Source: Melioribacteraceae bacterium
Lineage (GTDB): Bacteria; Bacteroidota; Ignavibacteria; Ignavibacteriales; Melioribacteraceae
Reading direction: 5' to 3'
NCBI GenBank assembly: GCA_021740785.1
Contig: JAIOZI010000022.1
Span: 1-64,000 of the forward strand
Length of the DNA stretch: 64,000 nt
Shown here: piece after piece, positions 42,105 to 51,437 of the stretch
Layout: every line of letters begins with the position of its first letter
Position numbering within the stretch: position 1 is the stretch's first letter
Notes under the pieces: generated by a model
What the model was told of the DNA's origin: nothing
The model's input: the letters and a program-made list of their open reading frames with translations, nothing else
Database searches by the model: none
Translations under genes and position numbers: made by a program

Positions 42105-42665
42105 TTAATTTAATTCATGATTCGAATCAATACGATATATAAGGCTGTCGCCTAAACGCTTTACGGGTTCTATCCGGAATTCTTCAATATCTTTTTTCTG
42201 AGTCTGAATGGATCTTTCGATTATCAGCAATCCATCCATGTTTAAATAATTTCTCTCTAATAAATTTTTAACCGCCTCGTGAATATCATCTTTGAAAAAC
42301 GGCGGGTCTGCAATTATTAAATCATAACTTTTATGCGCAGCCATCTTGGTAAATTTTACGGCGGGCATCTTAAAGATATTACAGTATTTATCGGCATCGA
42401 GCGATGAAATGTTTTTCTGTAATACTTTGTAAACGTGAAAATTCTTCTCGACAAAATCAATATTACCTGCGCCGCGGCTTAAAGCTTCTAATCCCAATGA
42501 ACCCGAACCGGCATAAATATCACAAACATCGATTTCATCAAACGGGATTTGATTGAAAAGATAATTGAAAATAGATTCTTTATTTCTATCGGTTGTTGGT
42601 CTAACAAGTTTTGATTCGGGGAATACTATTTTTCTGCCTTTATACTTACCTGCTATTATTCTCAT
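42105..42665 (-). CDS. rsmD: 16S rRNA G966 N2-methyltransferase RsmD, 186 aa
   Basis: Methylates G966 in 16S rRNA. The segment MRIIAGKYKGRKI is the usual N-terminus; the SAM motif is DIYAGSGSLGLEALSRG (about 49-65) and the catalytic NPPY-type motif is DPPF (about 121-124). Its start overlaps the stop of the preceding gene by 1 bp. Followed by coaD, as in many bacteria. Confidence 0.92.
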   Translation of the reverse strand: MRIIAGKYKGRKIVFPESKLVRPTTDRNKESIFNYLFNQIPFDEIDVCDIYAGSGSLGLEALSRGAGNIDFVEKNFHVYKVLQKNISSLDADKYCNIFKMPAVKFTKMAAHKSYDLIIADPPFFKDDIHEAVKNLLERNYLNMDGLLIIERSIQTQKKDIEEFRIEPVKRLGDSLIYRIDSNHELN

Positions 42666-43585
42666 TATATAAGTCTTATTGCAATTCCTAAAGATGAATA
42701 AAAATTTTTATCTGCTTCATTAATTAATCCTTTGCCAGGTATTGTTTCATTTTTTTCTATAGAATTATATGGATCGAATTTAACCGGCTCAATGCCAAAG
42801 ACATTCTGCGCGGCTTTATAAAGGCTTTCGTTAAAATCACTAAATAAAATTACTTGTTCAATATACTGTGTATTAATTTTCAGCCGGTCCATCTGCTCTT
42901 TCATTCTTAGGAGTTCGTGAGTGGTATCGGACTCTTCTCTTACTTCCAGCGTAGTAAAATAAACCGGGTAACTGTTTTCCATCAATGATGCGGAGAGGTA
43001 TCCGTCCTCAAGCAAAAGCGTTAATGTGACTTTTGATTCATCAAAGTCTTTCTGCATGTGCAATGTGAGATTTGCAGAGAGATGTGCGTTATCAACAAGT
43101 TTTAATTCAAGATTATTATGAACGCAAAACGCGTGTACTTTTTTTAATATTTTTTTATCAACCGCGACAACAACGGCTTTGCTAAACTTTCGGAGAATTG
43201 ATTTTTCCAGCGGAATATACTGAACGGCATAATCATCATTTTTATTTTGAGGAAAATTCTGATCTAGTTCCCAATGCATATGTTCACGAAGGTCCTGCTC
43301 AGTTAATGTTTCTTCGTAAGGAACTTCAAAAACTTTAAAAAATCGGTTCGATAATGAAAAGGATACTTGTACTGACTCTAATGATTTTCTTACGGTGATT
43401 TTGTTGTAGGCATTTTGGAGAATGGAGATGAACTGGGAATCGGTTATTTCATTCGATAATGGTTCATCAAAAATCTGCTCATCTACATTCTCCAGAATAA
43501 AATTCTTACTGTCAAAAATAATTTCAATTAATTCAATTTTCCTGCCGGTAAGATGAATTCCGGCATGATTTTGAAATAGGGACAT
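42665..43585 (-). CDS. PilM-like actin-fold protein, 306 aa
   Basis: Resembles the PilM family of type IV pilus or competence assembly ATPases, which have an actin-like fold. The opening FQNHAGIHLTGRKIELIEI fits the first strand-helix; LREHMHWELDQNFP (about 105-118) and the run VVVAVDKKILKKV follow as in PilM; the end SSLGIAIRLI matches the family's last strand. Sequence conservation is low and the nucleotide motifs are weak, so the call is tentative. The gene before it makes a single-TM protein, but no full pil operon is present here. Confidence 0.55.
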   Translation of the reverse strand: MSLFQNHAGIHLTGRKIELIEIIFDSKNFILENVDEQIFDEPLSNEITDSQFISILQNAYNKITVRKSLESVQVSFSLSNRFFKVFEVPYEETLTEQDLREHMHWELDQNFPQNKNDDYAVQYIPLEKSILRKFSKAVVVAVDKKILKKVHAFCVHNNLELKLVDNAHLSANLTLHMQKDFDESKVTLTLLLEDGYLSASLMENSYPVYFTTLEVREESDTTHELLRMKEQMDRLKINTQYIEQVILFSDFNESLYKAAQNVFGIEPVKFDPYNSIEKNETIPGKGLINEADKNFYSSLGIAIRLI

Positions 43586-43594
43586 TCCTTTTAA

Positions 43595-44152
43595 CTATTC
43601 CCAGGATGCAGCATTTTTCAGTGCATCATTATAAAGATCACCTATTGTTCCGTATCCATCAGGATCCTCGAGTAAATATCGGTCACCCATTACAATCAAA
43701 GTATCGATTGCTTTGATTCTGCCGTTTGAGAATAATATTGTATCCATACTTGTTGTTGTATCAATTTTCAGAATGAACCTGGAGCCCGATTTAGGTGTAT
43801 AGAAAAGAGAATCCGGGTTGAATTCCCCGTGTTTCAAATTCTTAAACGGGTTAGTTGATCTTTGTGTTAACGTATCAAAACCTGTAATAATTTTTTCAAC
43901 AGTCGTATCATTCTTAACAAAGTAAACAAGGCTGTCTAAGTTGTCGGTGAATTGACCATGCTTTTTCTCCCAGAGAATTTCTGCTTCTCTGATATTAGCC
44001 ATTCTTAATCTAGTTTCTTCCTTAAAATATTTTTCTCTTTCAACAACTTCACTTGGATTAATAATAGCCACTTGTAATAATACGTAAGCAAGTACAACAA
44101 TTATCGTATATAATACAGCGTGAATGTACCAAGGTTCAGACTTTCTAGGCAT
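43595..44152 (-). CDS. hypothetical single-TM protein, 185 aa
   Basis: I move the start to the ATG at 44152, which follows GGAGG at a good distance, instead of the longer frame. One N-terminal helix (about residues 9-30, YIHAVLYTIIVVLAYVLL) precedes a soluble part with a helix (REKYFKEETRLRMANIREAEIL) and a beta-rich region, giving a pilin-like lollipop outline. It lacks a prepilin cleavage motif I can recognise. It sits between a ComEA-like gene and a PilM-like gene, so a role in an envelope or DNA-uptake apparatus is possible. Confidence 0.6.
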   Translation of the reverse strand: MPRKSEPWYIHAVLYTIIVVLAYVLLQVAIINPSEVVEREKYFKEETRLRMANIREAEILWEKKHGQFTDNLDSLVYFVKNDTTVEKIITGFDTLTQRSTNPFKNLKHGEFNPDSLFYTPKSGSRFILKIDTTTSMDTILFSNGRIKAIDTLIVMGDRYLLEDPDGYGTIGDLYNDALKNAASWE

Positions 44153-44178
44153 TTTTCCTCCGGTAATTAAAAGTATTA

Positions 44179-44679
44179 TCACTCAATATAAACATAACGA
44201 GCAATTTTTGCATATTTTGCATCGCCAATTCCCTTTACTTCTTTCAGTTCCAACAGATTCTTAAACCCGCTTCTGCTTTCCCTATAGTTAATAATTTTCT
44301 CGGCAGTCTTTTTTCCAATGCCGGGAAGAAGAACCAACTGATCAATTCCTGCAGTATTAATATTGATACTTTTTTCAGCTAATTCTTGATTTTCCTCAGT
44401 CTCTAAAGAGAATTTATTCACACTAAAATCTAAAAGTTCCTGCTCATAATCAACTCTTTTTTCTATTATTTTACTAGAATCGAGAGTATGATTAGCAGCG
44501 TTAAATAAACTATCATGTTTCGAATAGTCAAATTTTTCAAGCGTTATTTCATCTTCAGCGAAGATGTAATATTTGCCGGCAATTCCTACAACAAAAACCG
44601 CAACGATGAAAAGTGAAATCGACAATTCTGTTTTGGTTAAGCCTGCCGATCTGGCTATTTCCTCTAACCTCTTAATCAC
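44179..44679 (-). CDS. ComEA-like helix-hairpin-helix protein, 166 aa
   Basis: A membrane-anchored DNA-binding protein. One hydrophobic helix (about 20-42) is followed by a linker and two helix-hairpin-helix motifs: INTAGIDQLVLLPGIGKKTA (about 108-127) and FKNLLELKEVKGIGDAKYA. ComEA proteins bind incoming DNA in the periplasm during competence. It lies 33 bp after dnaJ and overlaps the hypothetical gene frame only in its longer form. Confidence 0.8.
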   Translation of the reverse strand: MIKRLEEIARSAGLTKTELSISLFIVAVFVVGIAGKYYIFAEDEITLEKFDYSKHDSLFNAANHTLDSSKIIEKRVDYEQELLDFSVNKFSLETEENQELAEKSININTAGIDQLVLLPGIGKKTAEKIINYRESRSGFKNLLELKEVKGIGDAKYAKIARYVYIE

Positions 44680-44712
44680 GTCTCCGGATTGTTTCTACTT
44701 CAAATAAATTAA

Positions 44713-45834
44713 TTACTCGGGAACACGGATATTCGGCTGATTTTGTAATTCCTTTAATAATTCTTTTTCTTTGGAGCTTACTTTTTTCGGAACGTATATA
44801 TTTACCTTTACTAGTTGATCTCCTGCTCCATGCTGATTCAAATGCTGAATACCCTTTTCACGCATTTTCAAATATTTACCCGATTGAATTCCTGCTTCAA
44901 TTTTCAGTTTAGCTTTGCCGTTAAGAGTCGGGATCTCAACCTCGGTTCCCATCACTGCTTCGGGGTAACTGATGAATAATTCGTAAACAACATTATCTCC
45001 GTCCCTAACAAAATATTCATGAGCAATTTCCTGAAACACAACAATTACATCACCGGCGGGACCCCCGTTTTTCCCGGCATTTCCCTCACCGCGTAAAGTC
45101 ATGTAACTCCCTTCGCTAACCCCGGCAGGAACATTGATTCTGATCATCGTATCTTCATATGTTCTGCCTTCACCGCGGCATGTTTTACATTTGTCGGTGA
45201 TAACGCGTCCGGTTCCTTCGCAATTTCGGCATGGTGTAATATTAACAAACTGACCGAAGAGAGATTTCGATACCTGTCTAACTTCACCCGAACCGCCGCA
45301 AACCGTACATGTATTATATGAATCACTGCCATGTGCGCCTGATCCGTTACACGATCCGCATGTTTTGTACTTTTTGATTTTTATTTTTTTAGTTGTGCCC
45401 GAAGCAATTTCTTCCAGTTTCAGCTTAAGAACAATCTTCAAATCCGTGCCGGGCACTCCGGTTGATCTTCGCCGCGTTCTTTGTGAAGATCCGCCGCCGA
45501 AGAAATCGTCGAAAATAGATGATCCACCGCCGAATGCTCCACCGAAAATATCCGAGAAATGACTGAAAATATCATTTACATCATTGAACCCGTGGAAGTC
45601 CTGACCACCCTTTAATCCACCGTGCCCGAACCTGTCGTACTTTGATCTCCTATCGTCATTCCCCAGTACCTCATAAGCTTCAGCAGCTTCTTTGAATTTA
45701 TTTTCTGCTTCATCATTACCCGGATTCCTGTCCGGATGATGCTGCATTGCAAGTTTTCTGTATGCTTTTTTTATTTCGTCTTTTGATGCATTTTTATCAA
45801 CACCCAGAACTTCGTAATAATCTCTTTTACCCAT
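44713..45834 (-). CDS. dnaJ: chaperone DnaJ, 373 aa
   Basis: Co-chaperone that activates DnaK. The J domain (about 5-70) has the HPD motif in [10 protein letters not shown] Gly/Phe-rich linker follows. The zinc domain has four CxxCxGxG-type motifs ([36 protein letters not shown]). Full-length type I DnaJ. It follows grpE by 29 bp. Confidence 0.95.
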   Translation of the reverse strand: MGKRDYYEVLGVDKNASKDEIKKAYRKLAMQHHPDRNPGNDEAENKFKEAAEAYEVLGNDDRRSKYDRFGHGGLKGGQDFHGFNDVNDIFSHFSDIFGGAFGGGSSIFDDFFGGGSSQRTRRRSTGVPGTDLKIVLKLKLEEIASGTTKKIKIKKYKTCGSCNGSGAHGSDSYNTCTVCGGSGEVRQVSKSLFGQFVNITPCRNCEGTGRVITDKCKTCRGEGRTYEDTMIRINVPAGVSEGSYMTLRGEGNAGKNGGPAGDVIVVFQEIAHEYFVRDGDNVVYELFISYPEAVMGTEVEIPTLNGKAKLKIEAGIQSGKYLKMREKGIQHLNQHGAGDQLVKVNIYVPKKVSSKEKELLKELQNQPNIRVPE

Positions 45835-45863
45835 ATTTTAACAACCTTTTTCTAAGTCTATTT

Positions 45864-46538
45864 TTATTCTTTTTCGTTCCCGGAATCATCATCTGATTTT
45901 GCTTCTTCATTTTCAGATGCAGCAGATTCCTGGCTTACAATTACTTTTGCATGCCGGATAACTTTATCCTTGTAAAGATAACCGGGTTCAATTTCCTGAA
46001 TTACAGTATGAGCCGGAACATCATCAGCTTCCTGCTGCATCAATGCTTCGTGCAAATTGAAATCAAAAGGTTCACCCTTCGATTCAATCCTTTTTACGCC
46101 TTGCTCGCTCAAAACTTTTGTGAATTTATCATAAACCAATTTTAAACCGGATTTTACCCCGTCAATACTTTTTTCATCACCGATGTGAGAAATTGATCTG
46201 CCTAAATCATCATAAACTCCAAGCACACTTTTAATAAATGGTTCGGCGGCATACTTAATAAGATTAATCTGCTCGCTTTCAGAACGTCTTTTATAGTTTT
46301 CAAACTCGGCAACCTTCCTGAGCAATGAATCGTTAAGTAAAGCTATTTCTTTATGCAGCGATTCAATTTTATCATTTACATCCAAATCTTTCGCTTCGAT
46401 ATCTTCTCCTTCTTTTTCAACTTCCACTTTATTGTTTTGATTCTTTTCAGAAATGTCTTCGGATTCCTGTTCTAAGTTATCCGTTTCTTTCGTCTCTTTC
46501 ATTTCTTCGTCCATTTCTTTTTTGTTTTCTTTCTTCAT
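45864..46538 (-). CDS. grpE: nucleotide exchange factor GrpE, 224 aa
   Basis: Releases ADP from DnaK. A highly charged, Glu/Lys-rich N-terminal tail (about 1-60) precedes the long coiled coil (about 60-110, ENYKRRSESEQ) and the C-terminal beta domain (GYLYKDKVIRHAKVIVSQ). The tail is longer than in most GrpE. Between hrcA and dnaJ, as in many bacteria. Confidence 0.93.
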   Translation of the reverse strand: MKKENKKEMDEEMKETKETDNLEQESEDISEKNQNNKVEVEKEGEDIEAKDLDVNDKIESLHKEIALLNDSLLRKVAEFENYKRRSESEQINLIKYAAEPFIKSVLGVYDDLGRSISHIGDEKSIDGVKSGLKLVYDKFTKVLSEQGVKRIESKGEPFDFNLHEALMQQEADDVPAHTVIQEIEPGYLYKDKVIRHAKVIVSQESAASENEEAKSDDDSGNEKE

Positions 46539-46564
46539 GTTCTCTTTCCATCTCCGGTTAATTT

Positions 46565-47617
46565 CTACAAATTTGCTTTCTTAAGTTCTTTTGATAACAT
46601 CTCCGCAATATACACTACTGCGGCAATAGTTTTGGAATATTCCATTCTTTTGGGACCAATTATTCCAAGTGTACCGTGAATACCTCCGACTTTATAATCT
46701 TTAATAACCATGCTGTAATTTGACAATTTGTCTTCAAGATTTTCACGACCAATAGATATTGATAAATTATTAGGATTTAATTCCGTTTTCTTATCCATTA
46801 TATGAATTATTATATCCTTGTCTTCAACAAGTTCAATAACACTCTGAAGTTGTTCGTGATCTTCAAACTCCGGCTGCTTCAGAATATTTTTCGTGCCGGA
46901 GATAAAGGATTTATCGTTCACTTTAATATCCGCAAAAATTTTATCGGCTGAATCCAAAAACAGTCGAACAACAGGTTTTATTTCATCCGTCAGTCTATCT
47001 TTTACTCTTTCTTCGAACGAGTCTTTAATTTCGTTGAATGTTAATCCGGCTAACCTTTCATTTAATAATCTCTGAACTATCTCCGCCTTCTTTGCATCGA
47101 ACTCAATATTTAGTTCCAGCGTAATCGTTTTAACCATTCCGGATTTAATGCTCAGCACTACAAGAATACGCGTACTCGAAAGCGAAACGATCTGCACTTT
47201 CTGCAGCACGGCATTTTCAAATTTCGGATAGGTTACACACGCAAGTTGATTTGTTATTCTGCTTAATATGACGGATGTAATTTTCAACAAATCATCAGTA
47301 TCTGAAATATCCGAATCGAGTACCGATTCAATTATATCAATCTCTTTCTGATCCAGGAACGGCGGATCCATCAGGCTGTCAACATAAAACCTGTAACCCT
47401 TATCAGTCGGCACGCGTCCCGCTGAAGTATGCGGATGCCCCAGGAATCCATTGTCCTCAAGGTCAGACATAATATTCCGTATTGATGCAGGCGAAAGACC
47501 GATCTGGTATTTTTTCGATATGTTTCTAGAGCCAACCGGACTCGCGGTAAGTATAAATTGATGTATAACATACCGCAGTATTGATTTTTCCCGTTCGCTT
47601 AATTCCAAGCTACCCAT
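46565..47617 (-). CDS. hrcA: heat-shock repressor HrcA, 350 aa
   Basis: Transcriptional repressor of chaperone genes. The winged helix region (about 5-75) includes GSRNISKKYQIGLSPASIRN; the rest has the HrcA core and the end IIGPKRMEYSKTIAAVVYIA. It leads the hrcA-grpE-dnaJ run. I find no CIRCE inverted repeat (TTAGCACTC-N9-GAGTGCTAA) in the 195 bp upstream, so its target may be elsewhere or diverged. Confidence 0.93.
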   Translation of the reverse strand: MGSLELSEREKSILRYVIHQFILTASPVGSRNISKKYQIGLSPASIRNIMSDLEDNGFLGHPHTSAGRVPTDKGYRFYVDSLMDPPFLDQKEIDIIESVLDSDISDTDDLLKITSVILSRITNQLACVTYPKFENAVLQKVQIVSLSSTRILVVLSIKSGMVKTITLELNIEFDAKKAEIVQRLLNERLAGLTFNEIKDSFEERVKDRLTDEIKPVVRLFLDSADKIFADIKVNDKSFISGTKNILKQPEFEDHEQLQSVIELVEDKDIIIHIMDKKTELNPNNLSISIGRENLEDKLSNYSMVIKDYKVGGIHGTLGIIGPKRMEYSKTIAAVVYIAEMLSKELKKANL

Positions 47618-47812
47618 TCCATTATCTTATAAACACTTTTTCTATTGTTTTTAAACTTTAAATGTATCAAAAAATATCGATTTTTGCATTATATTGGATG
47701 TTGCTTTATGTGCAAAGTTGCAAGAAACTTAAGCATCGTTTTTTACAATATTTTTATGATAATGTTTCTATTTTGGCATGTGCATTTTTTTTAATAAAAC
47801 TTTAGGGTAATT

Positions 47813-48811
47813 ATGTCGGAGACATATAAAGCAGCAGGTGTTGATATCGAAGCCGGCGATAAGGTGGTCGGGAATATTAAATCATTGGTAAAATCTACAT
47901 TCAGCAAAAATGTGTTGACGGATATAGGGCACTTCGGAGCTTTTTACGAGCTTGATTTATCCGGTTATAAAAAACCCGTACTAGTTTCCAGTGTTGACGG
48001 AGTCGGCACCAAATTAAAGGTTGCATTTGCAATGGATAAACACGATACAGTCGGGCAAGATCTAGTAAACCACTGTATCAATGATATCGCGGTATGCGGC
48101 GCCAAGCCTTTATATTTCATGGATTATCTTGCATTCGGAAAACTAGTACCGGAAATAGCAGAACAAATAATAAAAGGATTTGCAGCAGCCTGCCGCGAAA
48201 ATGATGTTTCGCTAATCGGAGGTGAAACTGCTGAAATGCCCGGAATGTATTCTCCTGAAGAATATGACATCTCCGGAACAATTGTCGGCGTTGTTGATAA
48301 AGACGAAATTATAGACGGCAAAAATGTGAAAGAGGGAGATGTTTTATACGGCTTGCCTTCAACCGGGCTTCATACTAACGGGTATTCGCTGGCGCGAAAA
48401 ATTTTGTTCGATAAATTCAAACCTCATGACAAAGTACCCGGCATATCTAATTCAATTGGAGATGAACTTCTAAAAGTACATAAATCCTATCTTCCTGTTA
48501 TAACACATCTGAAAAAAGAAATTAAACTAAATGCCGTGTCTCATATCACCGGCGGCGGAATTATAGGAAATACCAAGCGCGTTGTACCGGAAAATTTTAG
48601 AATTGAGATCGACTGGAATTCATGGGAAATGCCTGAGATTTTCAAATTGATTAAAGAAACAGGCAGAATAGAAGATGATGAGATGCGGCATGTTTTTAAT
48701 TTGGGTATTGGATTAATAATAATTATTGATGAAACCGAAACAGAAAAAATTGAATCGGAACTAAATTCTATCGGTGAGACGTTTTACAGAGTGGGACGAA
48801 TTATAAAATAA
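47813..48811 (+). CDS. purM: phosphoribosylformylglycinamidine cyclo-ligase, 332 aa
   Basis: Fifth step of purine synthesis. The opening YKAAGVDIEAGDKVV, the segment SSVDGVGTKLKVAF and the run GGETAEMPGMY with its Gly-rich loop are diagnostic. Length is normal. Divergent from hrcA with a 195-bp gap. It stands alone, without other pur genes. Confidence 0.94.
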   Translation: MSETYKAAGVDIEAGDKVVGNIKSLVKSTFSKNVLTDIGHFGAFYELDLSGYKKPVLVSSVDGVGTKLKVAFAMDKHDTVGQDLVNHCINDIAVCGAKPLYFMDYLAFGKLVPEIAEQIIKGFAAACRENDVSLIGGETAEMPGMYSPEEYDISGTIVGVVDKDEIIDGKNVKEGDVLYGLPSTGLHTNGYSLARKILFDKFKPHDKVPGISNSIGDELLKVHKSYLPVITHLKKEIKLNAVSHITGGGIIGNTKRVVPENFRIEIDWNSWEMPEIFKLIKETGRIEDDEMRHVFNLGIGLIIIIDETETEKIESELNSIGETFYRVGRIIK

Positions 48812-48890
48812 GTGTAACCAAATAGAATATTTTTTCCTAAATTCCATCAAAAATCTCATATAATAACTTAAAAACCAATTTGGAACCAAC

Positions 48891-50582
48891 ATGGTAAAAT
48901 TAGAGAAGTTAACTCTACTCCACCTGCTAAAAAACAGTTATGAAAAATATAGAAACAACCCTTCTTTATCCTGGGTAGATTCCGACCCAATGAGTTATGA
49001 AGAGTTTTATAAGAAGGTATTAACTGTAAGTCAGTTTTTACACGAAAAGGGAATAATCCCCGGTGATAAGGTGGCAATCTTAAGTGAGAACCAGCCGAAT
49101 TGGGGAGTTGCGTATTTTGCAATCACAACATTGGGAGCTGTTGCTGTTCCGATTATGCATGAATTTCACAATACGGAAGTTCATCATATTTTGCGCCACT
49201 CAGGCAGTAAAGCAATATTTATCTCATCGAGACATTTTGGAAAATTAGAAGAGCTTGAATACCAGGAAATGAAAACAAAAGTACTTCTTGATGATTTCAC
49301 AATTATACCGGAAGACGCAAAAAAAGATTTACTTACAGAAGTGCTGGATGGCGGAAAAATTGAAATTGCCAAATTTAAAGGAGCCGCATTAAAATTTGTT
49401 GGGATGCTCCCCGGGGAAGTTGAAGAAGATAGTTTGGCTGCGATTATTTATACTTCCGGTACTACCGGGCATTCAAAAGGTGTAATGCTTACTCATAAAA
49501 ACCTGGTATATGATGCGGTGGCAACGCGGCAAATAGTTGACATTAACGAACCCGATCGGTTTCTTTCGATTTTACCATTGGCACATACCTATGAATGTAC
49601 CCTGGGATTAATTGCCCCGATAATGCTCGGAGCAAGCGTATATTATTTACGAAAACCTCCCACCCCCGCCGCTCTTTTACCCGCATTAAAGCAAGTTAAA
49701 CCGACTGTCATGCTTTCCGTTCCGCTGGTAATTGAAAAAATTTATCGCAATAAAGTTAAGCCTGAACTGAAAAAGAAGAAATTGGTTTCTGCATTAATGA
49801 AATTACCTGCTATAAGAAAAAAAATCCACGCGGTTGCAGGTAAAAAACTCGCAGAAACTTTTGGCGGGGAACTCAGAATATTTACAATCGGCGGCGCCGC
49901 ATTAGCAGCCGATGTTGAACTGTTTCTGAGAGAAGCTAAATTTCCGTACGCAATTGGTTATGGTTTAACCGAAACAGCTCCTTTAATTGTAGGAACGGGA
50001 CCCGACAAAACAAAATACAGATCTACCGGTACGGCTTTGCCCGGAATGGAATTTAAAGTTGAAAACCCGGATCCCAAAACCGGCGAGGGAGAAATTTTAC
50101 TTAAGGGTCCGAACATTATGAAAGGATATTACAGAGATTCTGAAAAAACCGCTGAAGTATTAAGTAGTGACGGATGGTTCCGTTCGGGCGACCGCGGTGT
50201 GGTTGATAAGGATGATTATCTATATATAAAAGGCAGATCGAAAAATGTTATCATTGGAGCAAACGGAAAAAATATATACCCGGAAGAAATTGAGTCCGTA
50301 CTAAACGAACAACCGTGTGTTGAAGAGTCGCTTGTTTATGAAAGAGAAGGTCAGCTTTGGGCAAAGGTATTCTTAAATTATAATATCGTTGATGAGTCAT
50401 TCGGAATAAATAGTTTATCTGAACCGGAAGCCAGGAAGAAAATTGCAGAACTATTGGATGAGATACTGAATATATTGAATGAGAGCGTTGCTTCTTATAA
50501 TAAATTGAAAAAAGTATTGGAGCAGCCGGAACCATTTGAGAAAACTCCAACTATGAAAATAAAAAGATATTTATACGTTTAG
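48891..50582 (+). CDS. long-chain acyl-CoA ligase (AMP-binding), 563 aa
   Basis: Activates fatty acids to acyl-CoA through an acyl-adenylate. The AMP signature YTSGTTGHSKGVMLTHKN (about 187-204), YGLTETAPLIVG (about 363), and the motif GWFRSGDRGVVDKDDYLYI with GRSKNVIIGANGKNIYPEEIE are all intact. The latter segment is the hinge. The short length and membrane-like loop MLSVPLVIEKIYRNKVKP match the FACL group with a luminal-type linker. It is followed by a small outer-membrane-like gene. Confidence 0.9.
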   Translation: MVKLEKLTLLHLLKNSYEKYRNNPSLSWVDSDPMSYEEFYKKVLTVSQFLHEKGIIPGDKVAILSENQPNWGVAYFAITTLGAVAVPIMHEFHNTEVHHILRHSGSKAIFISSRHFGKLEELEYQEMKTKVLLDDFTIIPEDAKKDLLTEVLDGGKIEIAKFKGAALKFVGMLPGEVEEDSLAAIIYTSGTTGHSKGVMLTHKNLVYDAVATRQIVDINEPDRFLSILPLAHTYECTLGLIAPIMLGASVYYLRKPPTPAALLPALKQVKPTVMLSVPLVIEKIYRNKVKPELKKKKLVSALMKLPAIRKKIHAVAGKKLAETFGGELRIFTIGGAALAADVELFLREAKFPYAIGYGLTETAPLIVGTGPDKTKYRSTGTALPGMEFKVENPDPKTGEGEILLKGPNIMKGYYRDSEKTAEVLSSDGWFRSGDRGVVDKDDYLYIKGRSKNVIIGANGKNIYPEEIESVLNEQPCVEESLVYEREGQLWAKVFLNYNIVDESFGINSLSEPEARKKIAELLDEILNILNESVASYNKLKKVLEQPEPFEKTPTMKIKRYLYV

Positions 50583-50595
50583 ATTTTATCTGCAT

Positions 50596-51156
50596 GTGAA
50601 ATTTATTTTTTTAATGTTCTTGTACTGTGCGTTAACAATGTCTGCGCAGACTTATCAATATTCGGCGAGTATTGAAGCTTTCGGAATGCGAGTTGACGGA
50701 ATTGATCCGAATGTTAATTATGATAAAAATATAAGTCTAAATTCTCCCACCAGTTTTTATTTCTCGATGTCATTCCAGTTTGTTGATGCCAACTTCGTAT
50801 CCATCCGACTGGGATATTTGGTTGCAGATAAAGAAAAGTATACCGGTCCGGAATTAGGCATTTATTACCGGCGCTATCTGCTGACGAAGAAAACTTACCT
50901 GTTAACCGGCGTGAATCTTCATCTTAACAACAGCTACGAAAGCGGAGTAGGTAAAACAAAGCAGAAAGGGATAACCCTTATTGGGTTGGGATTCGGTATT
51001 AATATAGATAAATACGGATTTTTTGAACTTCTCTTTTACCAGCCCCTCAATAACAATTTTGGATTTACTTATGATGAAGAATTCAATCCGCAAATCATCC
51101 GTAGAAATATTTACGGTATGGTAAAAGCGGGACTTGCGTTCAGGATTGATATTTGA
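50596..51156 (+). CDS. small outer-membrane-like protein, 186 aa
   Basis: GTG start at 50596, just after the ligase stop. A signal peptide (about 1-17, LMFLYCALTMSAQ) is followed by alternating aromatic/polar strands with the pattern of an eight-stranded beta barrel (SFQFVDANFVSIRLGYLVAD, then GPELGIYYRRYLL). The chain ends GLAFRIDI, a plausible barrel end. No named family; it may be co-transcribed with the ligase. Confidence 0.65.
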   Translation: MKFIFLMFLYCALTMSAQTYQYSASIEAFGMRVDGIDPNVNYDKNISLNSPTSFYFSMSFQFVDANFVSIRLGYLVADKEKYTGPELGIYYRRYLLTKKTYLLTGVNLHLNNSYESGVGKTKQKGITLIGLGFGINIDKYGFFELLFYQPLNNNFGFTYDEEFNPQIIRRNIYGMVKAGLAFRIDI

Positions 51157-51298
51157 CCCGGATTATTCGAGTTGAAGGTTGCCGTGGTTTATGATAATAA
51201 ATAAAGTAGGATTGTTAAGGGAATTGAATGAACCACGCTAGCGGTGAAATTTCAATAAAAACGTAAGCCCCAAGATTAGAAAAAACCGCGTGGCGGGG

Positions 51299-51383
51299 AC
51301 ATGTTATTTAGGCATAATGAACATGTCGATGATTTCGACATGAGAAACTAACGTGTCGAAAAACTCAAGAAATATCGACATGT
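51299..51383. promoter_or_regulatory. clustered TGTCGA/TCGACA inverted repeats before fic
   Basis: CATGTCGA at 51322-51329 pairs with TCGACATG at 51335-51342, perfect. ACGTGTCGA at 51351-51359 pairs with TCGACATGT at 51375-51383 with one mismatch. ACATGTT at 51299-51305 faces AACATGT at 51320-51326. Four copies of the TGTCGA core in 60 bp look like operators for a dimeric regulator. They lie about 55-140 bp before the fic start. Confidence 0.55.
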
Positions 51384-51437
51384 TGTTTGCATCTGAGCAC
51401 AAAATAGTCTAATTTAACACTAAAATTAGAGTATTAA

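Noticed and set aside
47618-47812. CIRCE operator upstream of hrcA
   Set aside because: No inverted TTAGCACTC pair found.
48124-48321. Minus-strand frame inside purM
   Set aside because: Shadow of purM codons; composition is Ser/Pro-rich as expected for an antisense frame.
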